DNA of 15,441 nucleotides from Actinomycetota bacterium (GTDB taxonomy: Bacteria; Actinomycetota; Thermoleophilia; Gaiellales; Gaiellaceae): the NCBI GenBank assembly GCA_005883365.1, contig VAXA01000045.1, positions 1 through 15,441 of the forward strand, in the 5' to 3' direction. Each line of letters opens with the position of its first letter. The first letter of the stretch is position 1. A program made the position numbers and the translations under genes. The notes below the pieces were generated by a model that did no database searches, had not been told where the DNA came from, and saw nothing but the letters and a program-made list of their open reading frames with translations. Positions 1-7,600 of this stretch are shown piece after piece.

Positions 1-1
1 G

Positions 2-622
2 GTCGTCGCGCGAGTGAGCCGGCGCGAGGGCGCGGAGCTGTCGGGCCTCGTCCTCAACGAGCGTGGCTGGGAGCGATTCGCCGCCGCCGGCCTCGACCGC
101 GTCAACGTGACCTTCGCAGCGACCGAGACATTCAACCTCCGGAACGGGAACGCGACGCTCGCCGAGGCTGTCGAGCGGGCCGAGGCGATCCTCTCCGCGG
201 CGGGCGAGACGCCGGGGACGGTCACGATCTCCTGTTCGTTCGGGTGCCCGTTCGAAGGGCGCGTCGACCCCGGCGTCGTCGCCGAGCTTGCTGCGCGGGT
301 TGCGGACCGAGCGGAGGTCGTCCTCGCCGACACGATCGGCGTGGCGACGCCGTCGGCGGTGCGCTCGCTCGTGGAGCGGGCGCGGGCGGCCGGCTTCCAC
401 GGGCACAACACGCGCAACACCGGCTACGCGAACTGCCTCGCCGCGCTCGAGGCGGGCGCGCGCGTCCTCGACGCCGAGGATCTCGTCTATCTGCTCGAGG
501 GGGAGGGCGTCGAGACGGGCATCGACCTCGACCGCCTCGTCGGCGTCTCAGAGTGGCTCGAGGGCGTACTCGGCCGCACGCTCGAGGGCTACGTCCATCG
601 GGCGGGGGCCTGGCCACCGTGA
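2..622 (+). CDS. HMG-CoA lyase-like protein, 5' end outside window, catalytic loop missing
   Basis: This is the C-terminal two thirds of a DRE-TIM metallolyase of the hydroxymethylglutaryl-CoA lyase family, which splits HMG-CoA or related 3-hydroxyacyl-CoAs such as citramalyl-CoA. The frame is open to the window edge, and the GTG at 14 is internal to the conserved part, so the true start lies upstream. Counting from that GTG, recognisable landmarks are the SFGCPFEG strand (75-82), the metal-binding HGHNTRNTGYAN segment (129-140) and EDLVYLLEGEGVETG (155-169). The family normally has about 20 residues between the last two blocks, containing the glycine-rich GGCP(F/Y)A loop with the catalytic cysteine. 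Here VLDA (151-154, codons 464-475) runs straight into EDLVYLL. The product is therefore probably inactive, or the sequence is collapsed here. The stop overlaps the GTG start of the next gene by 4 bp, which suggests translational coupling. Family assignment is solid; the substrate is not. Confidence 0.85.
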   Translation, partial: VVARVSRREGAELSGLVLNERGWERFAAAGLDRVNVTFAATETFNLRNGNATLAEAVERAEAILSAAGETPGTVTISCSFGCPFEGRVDPGVVAELAARVADRAEVVLADTIGVATPSAVRSLVERARAAGFHGHNTRNTGYANCLAALEAGARVLDAEDLVYLLEGEGVETGIDLDRLVGVSEWLEGVLGRTLEGYVHRAGAWPP

Positions 623-1512
623 GGCGAGTCCCGTGGGAGGTGAGCGCGGTGCTCGTCCTCCTGGTGCTCGACGGCGTCGCGGTCATCGCGACGTATTCGC
701 ATTTCCCTGCGGCAGAGCTGTACAACGTCCACCACAGCGGGATCGCGGCAGGATTCGGGCGGGAGCTCGTCGCGCTCAACTTCCCGTTCGCGCTGATCGG
801 GATCGCACTCGTCGGGCTCGCCTGGCCGCGACTGCACGGCCCGCTGCGGACCGGTGGAGTCGTTGCGATCGCGCTCTGTGCCGTCGTCTATTTCGCGGTC
901 GACCAGTCGAATCTCGACGCCAAGCCGCTGAACGCGGTGCCGGCGCTGGGCCTCACCCTCGCCGTCGCGCTCGTGCTCGCGGTCGGCGTCTCGTCCGCGC
1001 CGAGGAGCGTGCGCGGCGACCGGGTGCGGATCGCCCTCGCGGCGGTGCTCGTCTTCTTCGCGGCGCCGCTCGTCGCGGCGGAGCTCGGCTTCTTCCTCGA
1101 CGGCGTGCCGTTTCTCGGCTGGTTCTTCGAGACGGGCAGGCTCGCGAGCCAGCCGGGAAATGCCGTGCTGCATCATGCCGTCCATCACGGCCAGCACCAC
1201 GGGTGGGAGGCGACGATGCTCGCGCTGACCGCACTCGCCTTCTCGCGCCTGCCGCGGCCCCGGCTGCTTGACGCCTACCTCGCGCTCATGCTCGCCTACG
1301 GCGTCGGGAACCTGGTCAACGACGACTGGCTCGAGCAAGTGGTCAAGCGCGGCTGGACGAACGACGAGATGCCGAGCGTCCTCGTGCCGGCGGCCAACTG
1401 GGGCTGGGCGGTGGTCGTCGCCGGCGCAGCGGCCGTGTGGTGGCTGTGGTTCCGTCAGCCGAGGCGGACGACGCCGGCTCCGGCGAGCCCTGCGATCTCG
1501 TCCTCGGCGTAA
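619..1512 (+). CDS. Multi-pass membrane protein with histidine cluster, function unknown
   Basis: I do not recognise this 297-residue protein. The start is the GTG overlapping the previous stop (GTGA), preceded by a G-rich stretch. It has about seven or eight hydrophobic segments, roughly at residues 9-27, 50-70, 78-95, 106-124, 137-160, 197-210, 217-235 and 258-278, so it is an integral inner-membrane protein. A run of six histidines in ten residues ([10 protein letters not shown], 185-194) sits at the start of a membrane segment, and a second HH pair lies at 38-39. Such spacing recalls the metal-binding histidine boxes of membrane hydroxylases and desaturases, but the rest does not look like those families, so metal binding is only a suggestion. 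The Ser/Pro-rich last 19 residues overlap the convergent CoA-transferase gene by 58 bp. Coupling to the lyase gene suggests co-expression, not a proven shared pathway. Confidence 0.7.
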   Translation: MRRVPWEVSAVLVLLVLDGVAVIATYSHFPAAELYNVHHSGIAAGFGRELVALNFPFALIGIALVGLAWPRLHGPLRTGGVVAIALCAVVYFAVDQSNLDAKPLNAVPALGLTLAVALVLAVGVSSAPRSVRGDRVRIALAAVLVFFAAPLVAAELGFFLDGVPFLGWFFETGRLASQPGNAVLHHAVHHGQHHGWEATMLALTALAFSRLPRPRLLDAYLALMLAYGVGNLVNDDWLEQVVKRGWTNDEMPSVLVPAANWGWAVVVAGAAAVWWLWFRQPRRTTPAPASPAISSSA

Positions 1513-2654
1513 TCGAGCTCGCGGAGGATCTCCGCGGTGTGCTCGCCGAGCGCGGGTGGCGGTGCCCGGTGGCGCATCCGCTCGCCGTCGGCCGAGAGCG
1601 GGGCCGCGACCGTGACGAGGTCGGCGACCACGCCGCCCGGCAGCGACTGCAGAATCCCGAGCGCGTCCGTCTGCGAATGCCGGGCCGCCTCGCCGACGTC
1701 GTGGACCGGCGACGCAGGCACACCGGCCGCCACGAGCGCCTCGAGCAGCTCCGCCGACTCCCGCTCCTGAGTCCGCGCCTCGAGCAGCACGACCAGCTCG
1801 GCGCGGTTCGCCACGCGGCCCGGGTTCGTGAGGAAGCGCGGATCGCCGGCCATCTCACCCACGCCGAGAACGTCGCAGAGCGCTGCGAACAGCTTGTCGT
1901 TCCCGGCCAGGATCATCAGCTCGCCGTCCTGCGTCGGAAAGACCTGGTACGGCACGATCTGCGGGAATCCGCTCCCCTCACGCCCGGGGACGACGCCGGT
2001 GCCGAGGTAGCCGACGAGCTGGTATGAGAGCAGGGAAAGCGAAGTCTCGTAGAGGGAGATCTCGAGCGTGCGGCCGGCGTCGGTGCGTTCGCGCTCGTAC
2101 AGCGCGGCGAGCACGCCGAGCGCCGCCCAGACGCCGGTGCCGAGGTCGACGAGCGAGACTCCGACGCGCACCGGCGGCCGTTCGCCCTCGCCGGTGACGC
2201 TCATGATCCCCGACGCGGCCTGCAGCAGCGGGTCGTAGCCGGGCCGGTCGCTCAGCGGACCTTGCGCGCCGAACGCGCCGATCGAGCAGTGGACGAGGCG
2301 CGGGTTGCGCGCCCGGAGCTCGGCGGCGCCGAGACCGTGCCGCTCTGCGGCTCCGGGCCGGAGGCTCTGGAGGAACACGTCGGCGCGGTCGACGAGGCGC
2401 AGGACGATCTCGCGGCCGCGCTCGTCCCCGAGCTCGACGGCGAGCGAGCGCTTGCCGGCGTTCGCGGCGAGGAACATCGCGCCCTCGCCCTCCAGAAACG
2501 GTGGCCCCCAGGCGCGTGCGTGGTCGCCGGCGAGCGGCTCCACCTTGACGACGTCGGCCCCGAGCGCCGCGAGGAGCTGCGTCGCGGTCGGCCCCGCGAG
2601 GGAGGAGCTGACGTCGACGACACGCGCGCCGGCGAGCGGGAGAAGCTCGCTCAC
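1455..2654 (-). CDS. Class III CoA-transferase, CaiB/BaiF family
   Basis: This 399-residue protein has the normal length for the family III CoA-transferases, which move CoA from one acyl-CoA to another carboxylic acid in the cytoplasm (formyl-, carnitinyl-, mesaconyl- and succinyl-CoA transferases, for example). The N-terminal block [14 protein letters not shown] and the ADVVKVEP strand form the typical CoA-binding Rossmann start. [13 protein letters not shown] (137-149) and SLVDLGTG (167-174) are the family core. Asp170 aligns by position with the catalytic aspartate that forms the mixed anhydride in formyl-CoA transferase. The start is GTG at 2654, overlapping the stop of the upstream acetyltransferase by 4 bp, so this is the last gene of the MaoC-GNAT-GNAT-CoA-transferase operon. 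Its 3' end overlaps the convergent membrane-protein gene by 58 bp. The acid substrate cannot be read from the sequence; a C4/C5 dicarboxylate is one possibility given the MaoC-like hydratase in the operon. Confidence 0.93.
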   Translation of the reverse strand: MSELLPLAGARVVDVSSSLAGPTATQLLAALGADVVKVEPLAGDHARAWGPPFLEGEGAMFLAANAGKRSLAVELGDERGREIVLRLVDRADVFLQSLRPGAAERHGLGAAELRARNPRLVHCSIGAFGAQGPLSDRPGYDPLLQAASGIMSVTGEGERPPVRVGVSLVDLGTGVWAALGVLAALYERERTDAGRTLEISLYETSLSLLSYQLVGYLGTGVVPGREGSGFPQIVPYQVFPTQDGELMILAGNDKLFAALCDVLGVGEMAGDPRFLTNPGRVANRAELVVLLEARTQERESAELLEALVAAGVPASPVHDVGEAARHSQTDALGILQSLPGGVVADLVTVAAPLSADGERMRHRAPPPALGEHTAEILRELDYAEDEIAGLAGAGVVRLG

Positions 2655-3190
2655 GCCTGCAGCGCGTAGAGCATCGCCGGCTTACCCCAGGGGACGATGT
2701 CCCGCTCGTACCGTTCGCCGATCTTCTCCGCGACGCGCACCGAACGCGCGTTGCTGTGGCCGATGATGGAGATGAGCCGGGTAAAGCCGCGCTCCGCGAT
2801 TCCCCAGTCGCGCATCGCGAGCGCCGCCTCCGTCGCGTAGCCCTGTCCCCAGTGCTCGCGCGCGACCAGCCAGCCCAGCTCGACCTCGGCGCGCTCGCCG
2901 GCGTCCGCGAAGTTGGCGACCTCCCACGCCCCTCCGTCCCAGACGAGGAAACCCGAGCGCCCGATGACCCGTCCGTCCTCGTGCCGCTCCATGGAGAACA
3001 GGCCGACCCCGTTCGCCTCCCACCGCTCGAGCCAGAACGCGATGCCCTGCTCGACCTGCTCGCGCGTGGCGGTGCTGCCGTCGCCGATGTAGCGAACCGT
3101 CTCGGGATCGGCATAGGCGACGGCGAGATCGGCCGCGTCCTCGAGGCGGGGCTTCCGGAGCAGGAGGCGCTCGGTCTCGATCGTCGTCAC
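2651..3190 (-). CDS. GNAT acetyltransferase, RimJ/RimL type (copy 1)
   Basis: This 179-residue cytoplasmic acyltransferase uses acetyl-CoA to acetylate an amine. It opens with the [11 protein letters not shown] strand typical of RimJ/RimL-type GNATs. The acetyl-CoA pyrophosphate loop is visible as [12 protein letters not shown] (111-122), preceded by ELGWLVA, and the C-terminal [15 protein letters not shown] helix follows. The GTG start overlaps the stop of the adjacent paralogous acetyltransferase, and the stop overlaps the start of the CoA-transferase (4 bp each). It is clearly related to its neighbour at 3187-3723 (same opening, the LERW..NG segment, REHWGQGYA), so the pair looks like an old tandem gene duplication. 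RimJ/RimL-type proteins acetylate ribosomal-protein N-termini, amino acids, antibiotics or polyamines. The substrate here is unknown. Confidence 0.9.
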   Translation of the reverse strand: MTTIETERLLLRKPRLEDAADLAVAYADPETVRYIGDGSTATREQVEQGIAFWLERWEANGVGLFSMERHEDGRVIGRSGFLVWDGGAWEVANFADAGERAEVELGWLVAREHWGQGYATEAALAMRDWGIAERGFTRLISIIGHSNARSVRVAEKIGERYERDIVPWGKPAMLYALQA

Positions 3191-3723
3191 CGCGGGTGCT
3201 CCCAGGCGACGTGCGGGCCGCCGTCGAACAGCTCGACCGTCTCGCCGGGAGTCGCCCCGAGCCGCTCCGCGAGGCGCTGCGAGCGGACGTTGGCGGGCGC
3301 GATCAGCGACACGAGCCGCTCGATACCTCGCTCGGCATAGGCCCACTCGCGCACCGCGAGCACGGCCTCGGCCGCATAGCCCTGCCCCCAGTGCTCGCGT
3401 GCGAGCGCCCAGCCGAGCTCGGGCTGTGCGTGCTCGCCGGCACTCTCGAACGTCGTGTGCGTCCAGGTGCGAACGTCCCACACGAGCAGACCCGTGCGGC
3501 CGAGCCAGCGCCCGTCCTCGCGCCTGAGGATGGAGAACGGGCCGCAACCGTTGTCGTCCCAGCGTTCGAGCCAGCGGCGGACGACGAAGCCCGGTTCGGT
3601 GCCGGCGTCGGGATGGACGCCGCCGATGAACTCCATCGCGATTGGGTCGGTGATGAGCGCGAGCGCAGGCTCCGCGTCCTCCGGCACCGGCTTCCGCAGC
3701 AGGAGCCGTTCCGTCTCGATCAC
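3187..3723 (-). CDS. GNAT acetyltransferase, RimJ/RimL type (copy 2)
   Basis: A 178-residue GNAT-fold acetyltransferase and paralogue of the next gene in the operon. It begins [12 protein letters not shown], has the acetyl-CoA loop [12 protein letters not shown] (109-120), and ends with the LIAPANVRSQRLAERLG helix-strand expected for motif B. The chosen GTG start at 3723 begins right at the conserved first strand and overlaps the MaoC-like stop by 4 bp; its own stop overlaps the start of copy 1 by 4 bp. The C-terminus differs from copy 1 (FDGGPHVAWEHP in place of [11 protein letters not shown]). This is where such enzymes close over the acceptor, so the two copies may have different acceptors; that is inference. 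Only the family is certain. Confidence 0.9.
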   Translation of the reverse strand: MIETERLLLRKPVPEDAEPALALITDPIAMEFIGGVHPDAGTEPGFVVRRWLERWDDNGCGPFSILRREDGRWLGRTGLLVWDVRTWTHTTFESAGEHAQPELGWALAREHWGQGYAAEAVLAVREWAYAERGIERLVSLIAPANVRSQRLAERLGATPGETVELFDGGPHVAWEHPR

Positions 3724-4154
3724 AGCGGGAGCATGATCGCGCGCTCGAAGGCGATTACAACTTCGTCGCGCTGGTTCAGGCCGCGTGAGCGCACGCGTAC
3801 GATCCCAGAGCCTGGCCGCGACTGAGACTCCCGCTTCGAGAGCACCTCGGTCTCGGCGCGGAGCGTGTCTCCGGCAAACACGGGAGCGAGCAGCCGCACT
3901 TCGTCCCAGCCGAGGTTGATGCCGCGCTCGGACACGTCCTCGACCGACAGACCCGTGACGAGCGCGAGCGTGAACGTCGAGTCGACGAGCGGGCGTCCCC
4001 ACTCGGTCGTCGCGGCGTACTCGGCATCGAAGTGGATCGGGTTCGTGTTCAGCGTGAGCAGCGTGAACCAGACGTTGTCGGCCTCCAGTACGGTGCGCCC
4101 GTGGCGGCTTCGGTAGACCGCCCCGACCTCGAGCTCCTCGTACGTGCGACTCAC
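3720..4154 (-). CDS. MaoC-like hot-dog dehydratase/hydratase
   Basis: A 144-residue single hot-dog-domain protein of the MaoC/(R)-specific enoyl-CoA hydratase superfamily, which adds water to enoyl-CoA thioesters or removes it. It shows the expected sequence of blocks: YEELEVG near the N-terminus, the hydratase motif TLNTNPIHFD (34-43) with His41 as the likely catalytic histidine, GRPLVDSTFTLALVTGL, and PVFAGDTLRAETEVL. The aspartate usual in the hydratase dyad appears as Asn38. TLNTNPIHFD resembles the variant I associate with mesaconyl-CoA/beta-methylmalyl-CoA-type hydratases, but this needs an alignment. It is the first gene of the four-gene minus-strand operon. The start could be GTG at 4154 (used here) or ATG at 4166. 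Both overlap the start of the divergent tandem-GNAT gene, so the two transcription units are head to head with no spacer. Confidence 0.88.
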   Translation of the reverse strand: MSRTYEELEVGAVYRSRHGRTVLEADNVWFTLLTLNTNPIHFDAEYAATTEWGRPLVDSTFTLALVTGLSVEDVSERGINLGWDEVRLLAPVFAGDTLRAETEVLSKRESQSRPGSGIVRVRSRGLNQRDEVVIAFERAIMLPL

Positions 4155-5040
4155 GCCGGAGATCATCGCAGCGATGCACGAGCTCGCCCTCGAGCAGCGG
4201 CGGGAGCTCGGCGTCCGCGCGCCGTGGCACGTCGGCGACGTCACGTGGGGGCTCCGCCAGCACGAAGGGCGGGAGGACGAGTGGAAGATCCGGATCTGGC
4301 AGGACGGCGGCCGCACCGTCGCCTGGTCGTGGCTGAAGGGCGACCGTGCGCTGCTCGAGTTCGACGTACGACGGGACCGGCTCGACCTGCTCGACGAGAT
4401 CCTCGCCGACCCCGACGCGCGCACCGCCGTCGCCTTCGAGGACGACAACGAGGTGCGCGCTGCGCTCGGGCGCCACGGCTTCGCCCAGCCCAGCGAGACG
4501 AACGTGAACCGCCAGGGCCCGCTCATGCACTTCCTCGCGCGCGACCTGCCGGACGCTCCCGAGTTGCCGCCGCTGCCCGACGGCTTCCGCTGCCGGACGG
4601 TCGGGCCGGGCGATCTCGCGGAACGCGTCGCCATCCACCGCGACGTCTGGGCGCCGTCGCGCGTCACCGAGACGAGCTTCGCGAGCGTCCAGGCCTCCTG
4701 GCCGTACCGCCGATCCCTCGACTGCGTCGTCGAGGCAGCCGACGGCCGCTTCGCCGCGTACTGCCTGATCTGGCCCGACGACGAGAACCGGGTCGGCGAG
4801 CTCGAGCCGGTCGGAGTGCGGGAGGAGTTCCGCCGCCGCGGGCTCGGGGCGGCCGTCTGCACGTTCGCGTTGCGCCGCCTGCACGAGGAGGGAGGCCGGC
4901 AGGCGATCGTCTACTGCGTCACCGACCCGGCCTGCGGGCTCTACGAGTCGCTCGGCTTCCGCCGGCACGCGACGCTGGTTGGCTACTCGCGCTCGTCGCG
5001 TTCCTCGTCGAGCGCCGAATCGAACGCCGACTCGAGCTGA
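4144..5040 (+). CDS. GNAT acetyltransferase, probable tandem-GNAT architecture
   Basis: This protein of up to 298 residues has a clear C-terminal GNAT domain (about 148-280). GELEPVGVREEFRRRGLG forms motif A, with the acetyl-CoA loop RRGLGA at 231-236, and LYESLGF (267-273) closes the domain. Residues 1-130 look like a second, degenerate GNAT half (a possible RAALGRHGF ending at 105-113), giving a two-domain layout of the kind seen in mycothiol-synthase-like enzymes. I cannot assign a substrate. The start is uncertain. GTG at 4144 gives the longest form and overlaps the divergent MaoC-like start. ATG at 4174 has a GGAG at 4158-4161, about 12 bases upstream, and may be the real one. The Ser-rich tail ([12 protein letters not shown]) is coded opposite the acidic end of the convergent cyclase gene, a 58-bp overlap. 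Confidence 0.85.
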   Translation: MRLTPEIIAAMHELALEQRRELGVRAPWHVGDVTWGLRQHEGREDEWKIRIWQDGGRTVAWSWLKGDRALLEFDVRRDRLDLLDEILADPDARTAVAFEDDNEVRAALGRHGFAQPSETNVNRQGPLMHFLARDLPDAPELPPLPDGFRCRTVGPGDLAERVAIHRDVWAPSRVTETSFASVQASWPYRRSLDCVVEAADGRFAAYCLIWPDDENRVGELEPVGVREEFRRRGLGAAVCTFALRRLHEEGGRQAIVYCVTDPACGLYESLGFRRHATLVGYSRSSRSSSSAESNADSS

Positions 5041-5663
5041 CGCTCGACATAGGCGTTGATGCGTTCCGTGAACCGCGCCGTCAGGTCCTCCTGCCTTGAC
5101 TTCGGCGACTCCGTCTTCAGCTGACGCTGGGACGCGGCACGTCCGTCGATCGTGAGCTCGTAGATGTGCTCGTGCTGGACGTCCTTCAGGTGCTGCTGCC
5201 CGAGGTCGTGGACGGCGACCCCGTCCGGGAGCTGGTTGCCGAGCAGCGCGCGCGTCGTCTCCGAGATGAGGATCTGCCCGCCGTGTCCGGCCGCTGAGAT
5301 GCGCGCCGCGCGGACGACGTCGAGGCCGAGGTAGCCCTCCTCGCCCATGTGCGGTTCGCCGGTGTGCAGCCCCATCCGCACGAGCACCTCGCGCCCTTCC
5401 GGCCACTCGTGGTCGCGGAGGGCGCGCTGCGCGTCGACCGCGGCCGCCACGGCATCGCGCGCCCGCGGGAACGAGAAGAAGAATGCGTCGCCCTGCGTGT
5501 CGATCTCCGTCCCGTCGCGTACGCGGAAGGCCTCGCGCACGAGGCGTCGGTGATCGCCCGAGACGCGGCCGTAGCCCTCGTCGCCGAGCTCCTGGAGGAG
5601 GAGCGTCGAGCCCTCGATGTCGGTGAAGACGAACGTGACGGTTCCGCCGGGGAGCTGGGACAT
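4983..5663 (-). CDS. Class III adenylate/guanylate cyclase, stand-alone catalytic domain
   Basis: This 226-residue soluble protein consists of a cyclase homology domain (about 6-172) and a charged, probably helical tail. It would make a cyclic nucleotide from a nucleoside triphosphate. The metal-binding aspartates are seen as FTDIEGS (Asp15) and [10 protein letters not shown] (Asp59). RMGLHTGEP (96-104), the [13 protein letters not shown] stretch (110-122) and [11 protein letters not shown] (124-134) complete the fold. Arg121 of the transition-state pair is present, but its usual asparagine partner (expected at 117) is a valine, as in the DVHRAARI-type cyclase domains often found in actinobacteria. 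Activity is therefore uncertain. The start is ATG at 5663, 18 bp from the divergent YyaL-like gene. No sensor, HAMP or membrane segment is attached, so any regulation must come from elsewhere. Confidence 0.9.
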   Translation of the reverse strand: MSQLPGGTVTFVFTDIEGSTLLLQELGDEGYGRVSGDHRRLVREAFRVRDGTEIDTQGDAFFFSFPRARDAVAAAVDAQRALRDHEWPEGREVLVRMGLHTGEPHMGEEGYLGLDVVRAARISAAGHGGQILISETTRALLGNQLPDGVAVHDLGQQHLKDVQHEHIYELTIDGRAASQRQLKTESPKSRQEDLTARFTERINAYVERQLESAFDSALDEERDERE

Positions 5664-5669
5664 CGCGCC

Positions 5670-5676
5670 TACGCTA
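5670..5676. promoter_or_regulatory. Possible back-to-back -10 elements in an 18-bp divergent gap
   Basis: The only DNA between the cyclase start (5663, minus) and the YyaL-like start (5682, plus) holds TACGCTA. Read on the plus strand it gives TACGCT, ending 6 bases before the GTG. On the minus strand it gives TAGCGT, ending 7 bases before the ATG. Both match the loose TANNNT form of a -10 box at the distance seen for leaderless actinobacterial transcripts, and neither gene has a convincing Shine-Dalgarno. No good -35 is visible, and such short matches arise by chance. Confidence 0.25.
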
Positions 5677-5681
5677 CCCCG

Positions 5682-7547
5682 GTGAACCGACTGGCGCAGG
5701 AGACGAGCCCGTACCTCCTCCAGCACGCCGACAACCCCGTCGACTGGCACCCCTGGGGGGAGGAGGCACTCGGCCGCGCGCGTGCCGAGGGGAAGCCGCT
5801 GCTCGTCTCGATCGGCTACTCCGCCTGTCACTGGTGCCACGTGATGGAGCGGGAGTCGTTCGACGACACGACAACCGCGGAGCTCATGAACGAGCTCTTC
5901 GTCAACGTGAAGGTCGATCGCGAGGAGCGGCCGGACGTCGACGCCGTGTACATGGACGCCGTCGTGGCGCTCACGGGCCAGGGCGGCTGGCCGCTCACCA
6001 TCTTCCTCACGCCCGACGGCGAGCCCTTCTTCGGCGGCACGTACTTCCCGCCCGAGCCGCGGCACGGGCTGCCCTCGTTCCGGCAGCTATTGCGTGCCGT
6101 GGCCGACGCCTACCGGGAGCGGCCGCAGGACGTCACCGCGCAGGCGGAAGCGCTCGTCGGCGCCTTGCGGCGATCGGCCGAGACGGAGCAGTCGCGGGAG
6201 CCCCTCACCGAGGCGCTGCTCGCGGAGGCGGAGGCCGTCCTCCTGCAACAGCTCGATCCGCGCTGGGGCGGCTTCGGGCATGCGCCGAAGTTCCCGCCCG
6301 CGTCGGCGCTCGAGTTCCTCCTGCGGCGGGGCTCGCTCGAGCCTGTCCGCCTCACGCTCGACGGGATGGCGGCCGGGGGGATGTACGACCTCGTCGGCGG
6401 CGGCTTCCACCGCTACTCCGTCGACGCGCAGTGGCTCGTCCCGCACTTCGAGAAGATGCTCTACGACAACGCGCTCCTCGCCCCGCCGTACCTCCACGCG
6501 TGGCTGCTCACGGGCGAGGAGCGGTATCGCGCCGTTGAGGAACGGACGCTGGAGTACATGCTGCGCGAGCTGCGCCTTCCGAGCGGAGGATTCGCCTCGT
6601 CGCAGGACGCAGACACCGACGGCGTCGAGGGGCTGACGTACACCTGGACTGCGGAGGAGGGTGCACCCGCGGAGCTCCTCCAGCCCTTCGAGCACGGTCG
6701 CTCGATCCTGCGCGGTGAGCTCGACGAGGAGCTGCGTCCGCGGCTGCTGGCAGTCCGAGAGGAACGTCTCCAGCCGGCGCTCGACGACAAGGTGATCGCG
6801 TCATGGAATGGGCTCGCCCTCGCCGCACTCGCCGAGGGGGCCCGCCGCCTCGACCGCGACGACATGCTCGGGGCGGCCGTCGAGCTCGGAGAGCTGCTTG
6901 CGGTGGAGCCGCTCTGGCGGACGATGCGCGACGGGCGCGCCCGGTTTCCCGCGTACCTCGACGACCACGCGAACGTCGCGCACGGGCTCTACGAGCTGCA
7001 CCTCGCCACCGGCGACCTCCGCTGGCTGCGAGAGGCGCGCCGGCTCGCCCTGGCCGCTGCCGATCTCTTCGGCGACCCGGAGCGGGGCGGCTTCTTCCTC
7101 ACGCCGGCCGACGGCGAGAAGCTCGTCGCACGGCAGAAGTCCTTCGACGACAACCCGACCCCGTCGGGGAGCTCGATGCTCGCCTTCGTCCTGCTGCGGT
7201 TCGCCAGGATCTGGGGGGACGACGGCCTCGAGCGGGAGGCGGTGGGAGCGCTGCGCCTCGTCCGCGATCTCCTGGCGCGGGCGCCGACAGCCTTCGGCTG
7301 GGCGCTCTGCGCGCTCGACCTCCACCTCTCACCGCCGCGCGAGCTCGCGATTCTCGGCGGCCGGGAGTCGGAGGTCGCCCGCGCCGCCCTGCGCGGCTTC
7401 GATCCCAACGCGGTCGTCGCCTTCGGGCCCGCGGACGACGTCCCGCTGCTCGAGGGCAAGACGCGCGTCGACGGCCGGCCGGCCGTCTACGTCTGCGAGC
7501 GTTTCGCCTGCCGCGCTCCCGTCACCGACCCGGGCGAGCTCTCCTGA
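5682..7547 (+). CDS. yyaL: DUF255/YyaL-type thioredoxin-domain protein
   Basis: A 621-residue cytoplasmic protein of the YyaL/SSP411 (spermatogenesis-associated protein 20) family. It has an N-terminal thioredoxin-like domain (about 1-160) joined to an (alpha/alpha)6-barrel domain resembling N-acylglucosamine epimerases and glycosidases. The N-terminal [19 protein letters not shown] is the family hallmark. [11 protein letters not shown] (45-54) carries the CxxC pair Cys49/Cys52, and [21 protein letters not shown] supplies the cis-proline part of the fold. [22 protein letters not shown] and [15 protein letters not shown] mark the barrel. The biochemical function of the family is unknown. GTG at 5682 was chosen because it precedes the hallmark directly. 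The protein is slightly short for the family, with the loss in the middle of the barrel after TYTWTAEE. It is followed by a hairpin terminator. Confidence 0.92.
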   Translation: MNRLAQETSPYLLQHADNPVDWHPWGEEALGRARAEGKPLLVSIGYSACHWCHVMERESFDDTTTAELMNELFVNVKVDREERPDVDAVYMDAVVALTGQGGWPLTIFLTPDGEPFFGGTYFPPEPRHGLPSFRQLLRAVADAYRERPQDVTAQAEALVGALRRSAETEQSREPLTEALLAEAEAVLLQQLDPRWGGFGHAPKFPPASALEFLLRRGSLEPVRLTLDGMAAGGMYDLVGGGFHRYSVDAQWLVPHFEKMLYDNALLAPPYLHAWLLTGEERYRAVEERTLEYMLRELRLPSGGFASSQDADTDGVEGLTYTWTAEEGAPAELLQPFEHGRSILRGELDEELRPRLLAVREERLQPALDDKVIASWNGLALAALAEGARRLDRDDMLGAAVELGELLAVEPLWRTMRDGRARFPAYLDDHANVAHGLYELHLATGDLRWLREARRLALAAADLFGDPERGGFFLTPADGEKLVARQKSFDDNPTPSGSSMLAFVLLRFARIWGDDGLEREAVGALRLVRDLLARAPTAFGWALCALDLHLSPPRELAILGGRESEVARAALRGFDPNAVVAFGPADDVPLLEGKTRVDGRPAVYVCERFACRAPVTDPGELS

Positions 7548-7552
7548 AAGAT

Positions 7553-7576
7553 GAGGGGGAGCCGGAGCTCCCCCTC
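7553..7576. terminator. Perfect 10-bp-stem hairpin between convergent genes
   Basis: GAGGGGGAGC is followed by the 4-base loop CGGA and the exact complement GCTCCCCCTC. It lies in the 53-bp gap between the yyaL-like stop (7547) and the livK 3' end (7601), so it can serve both strands. There is no T-run on the plus side. On the minus side the stem is followed by a short ATCTTT, so it is a weak classical terminator by that criterion but a very stable structure. Confidence 0.75.
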
Positions 7577-7600
7577 GGGCGTTCAGTCGGGTACGGCCGC

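Noticed and set aside
141..152. Window-edge GTG at position 14 as the true start of the lyase gene, with short N-terminus
   Set aside because: The frame is open to the left edge, and the family needs well over 60 further N-terminal residues with metal and substrate ligands, so the gene is cut by the window and is not naturally short at that end.
3187..5406. A 739-codon open frame on the minus strand across the GNAT, MaoC-like and cyclase region
   Set aside because: Only its 3' end (3187-3723) codes for a recognisable protein. The rest is a shadow of real genes in other frames, Arg/Ala/Pro-rich with no domain, as is common at this GC content.
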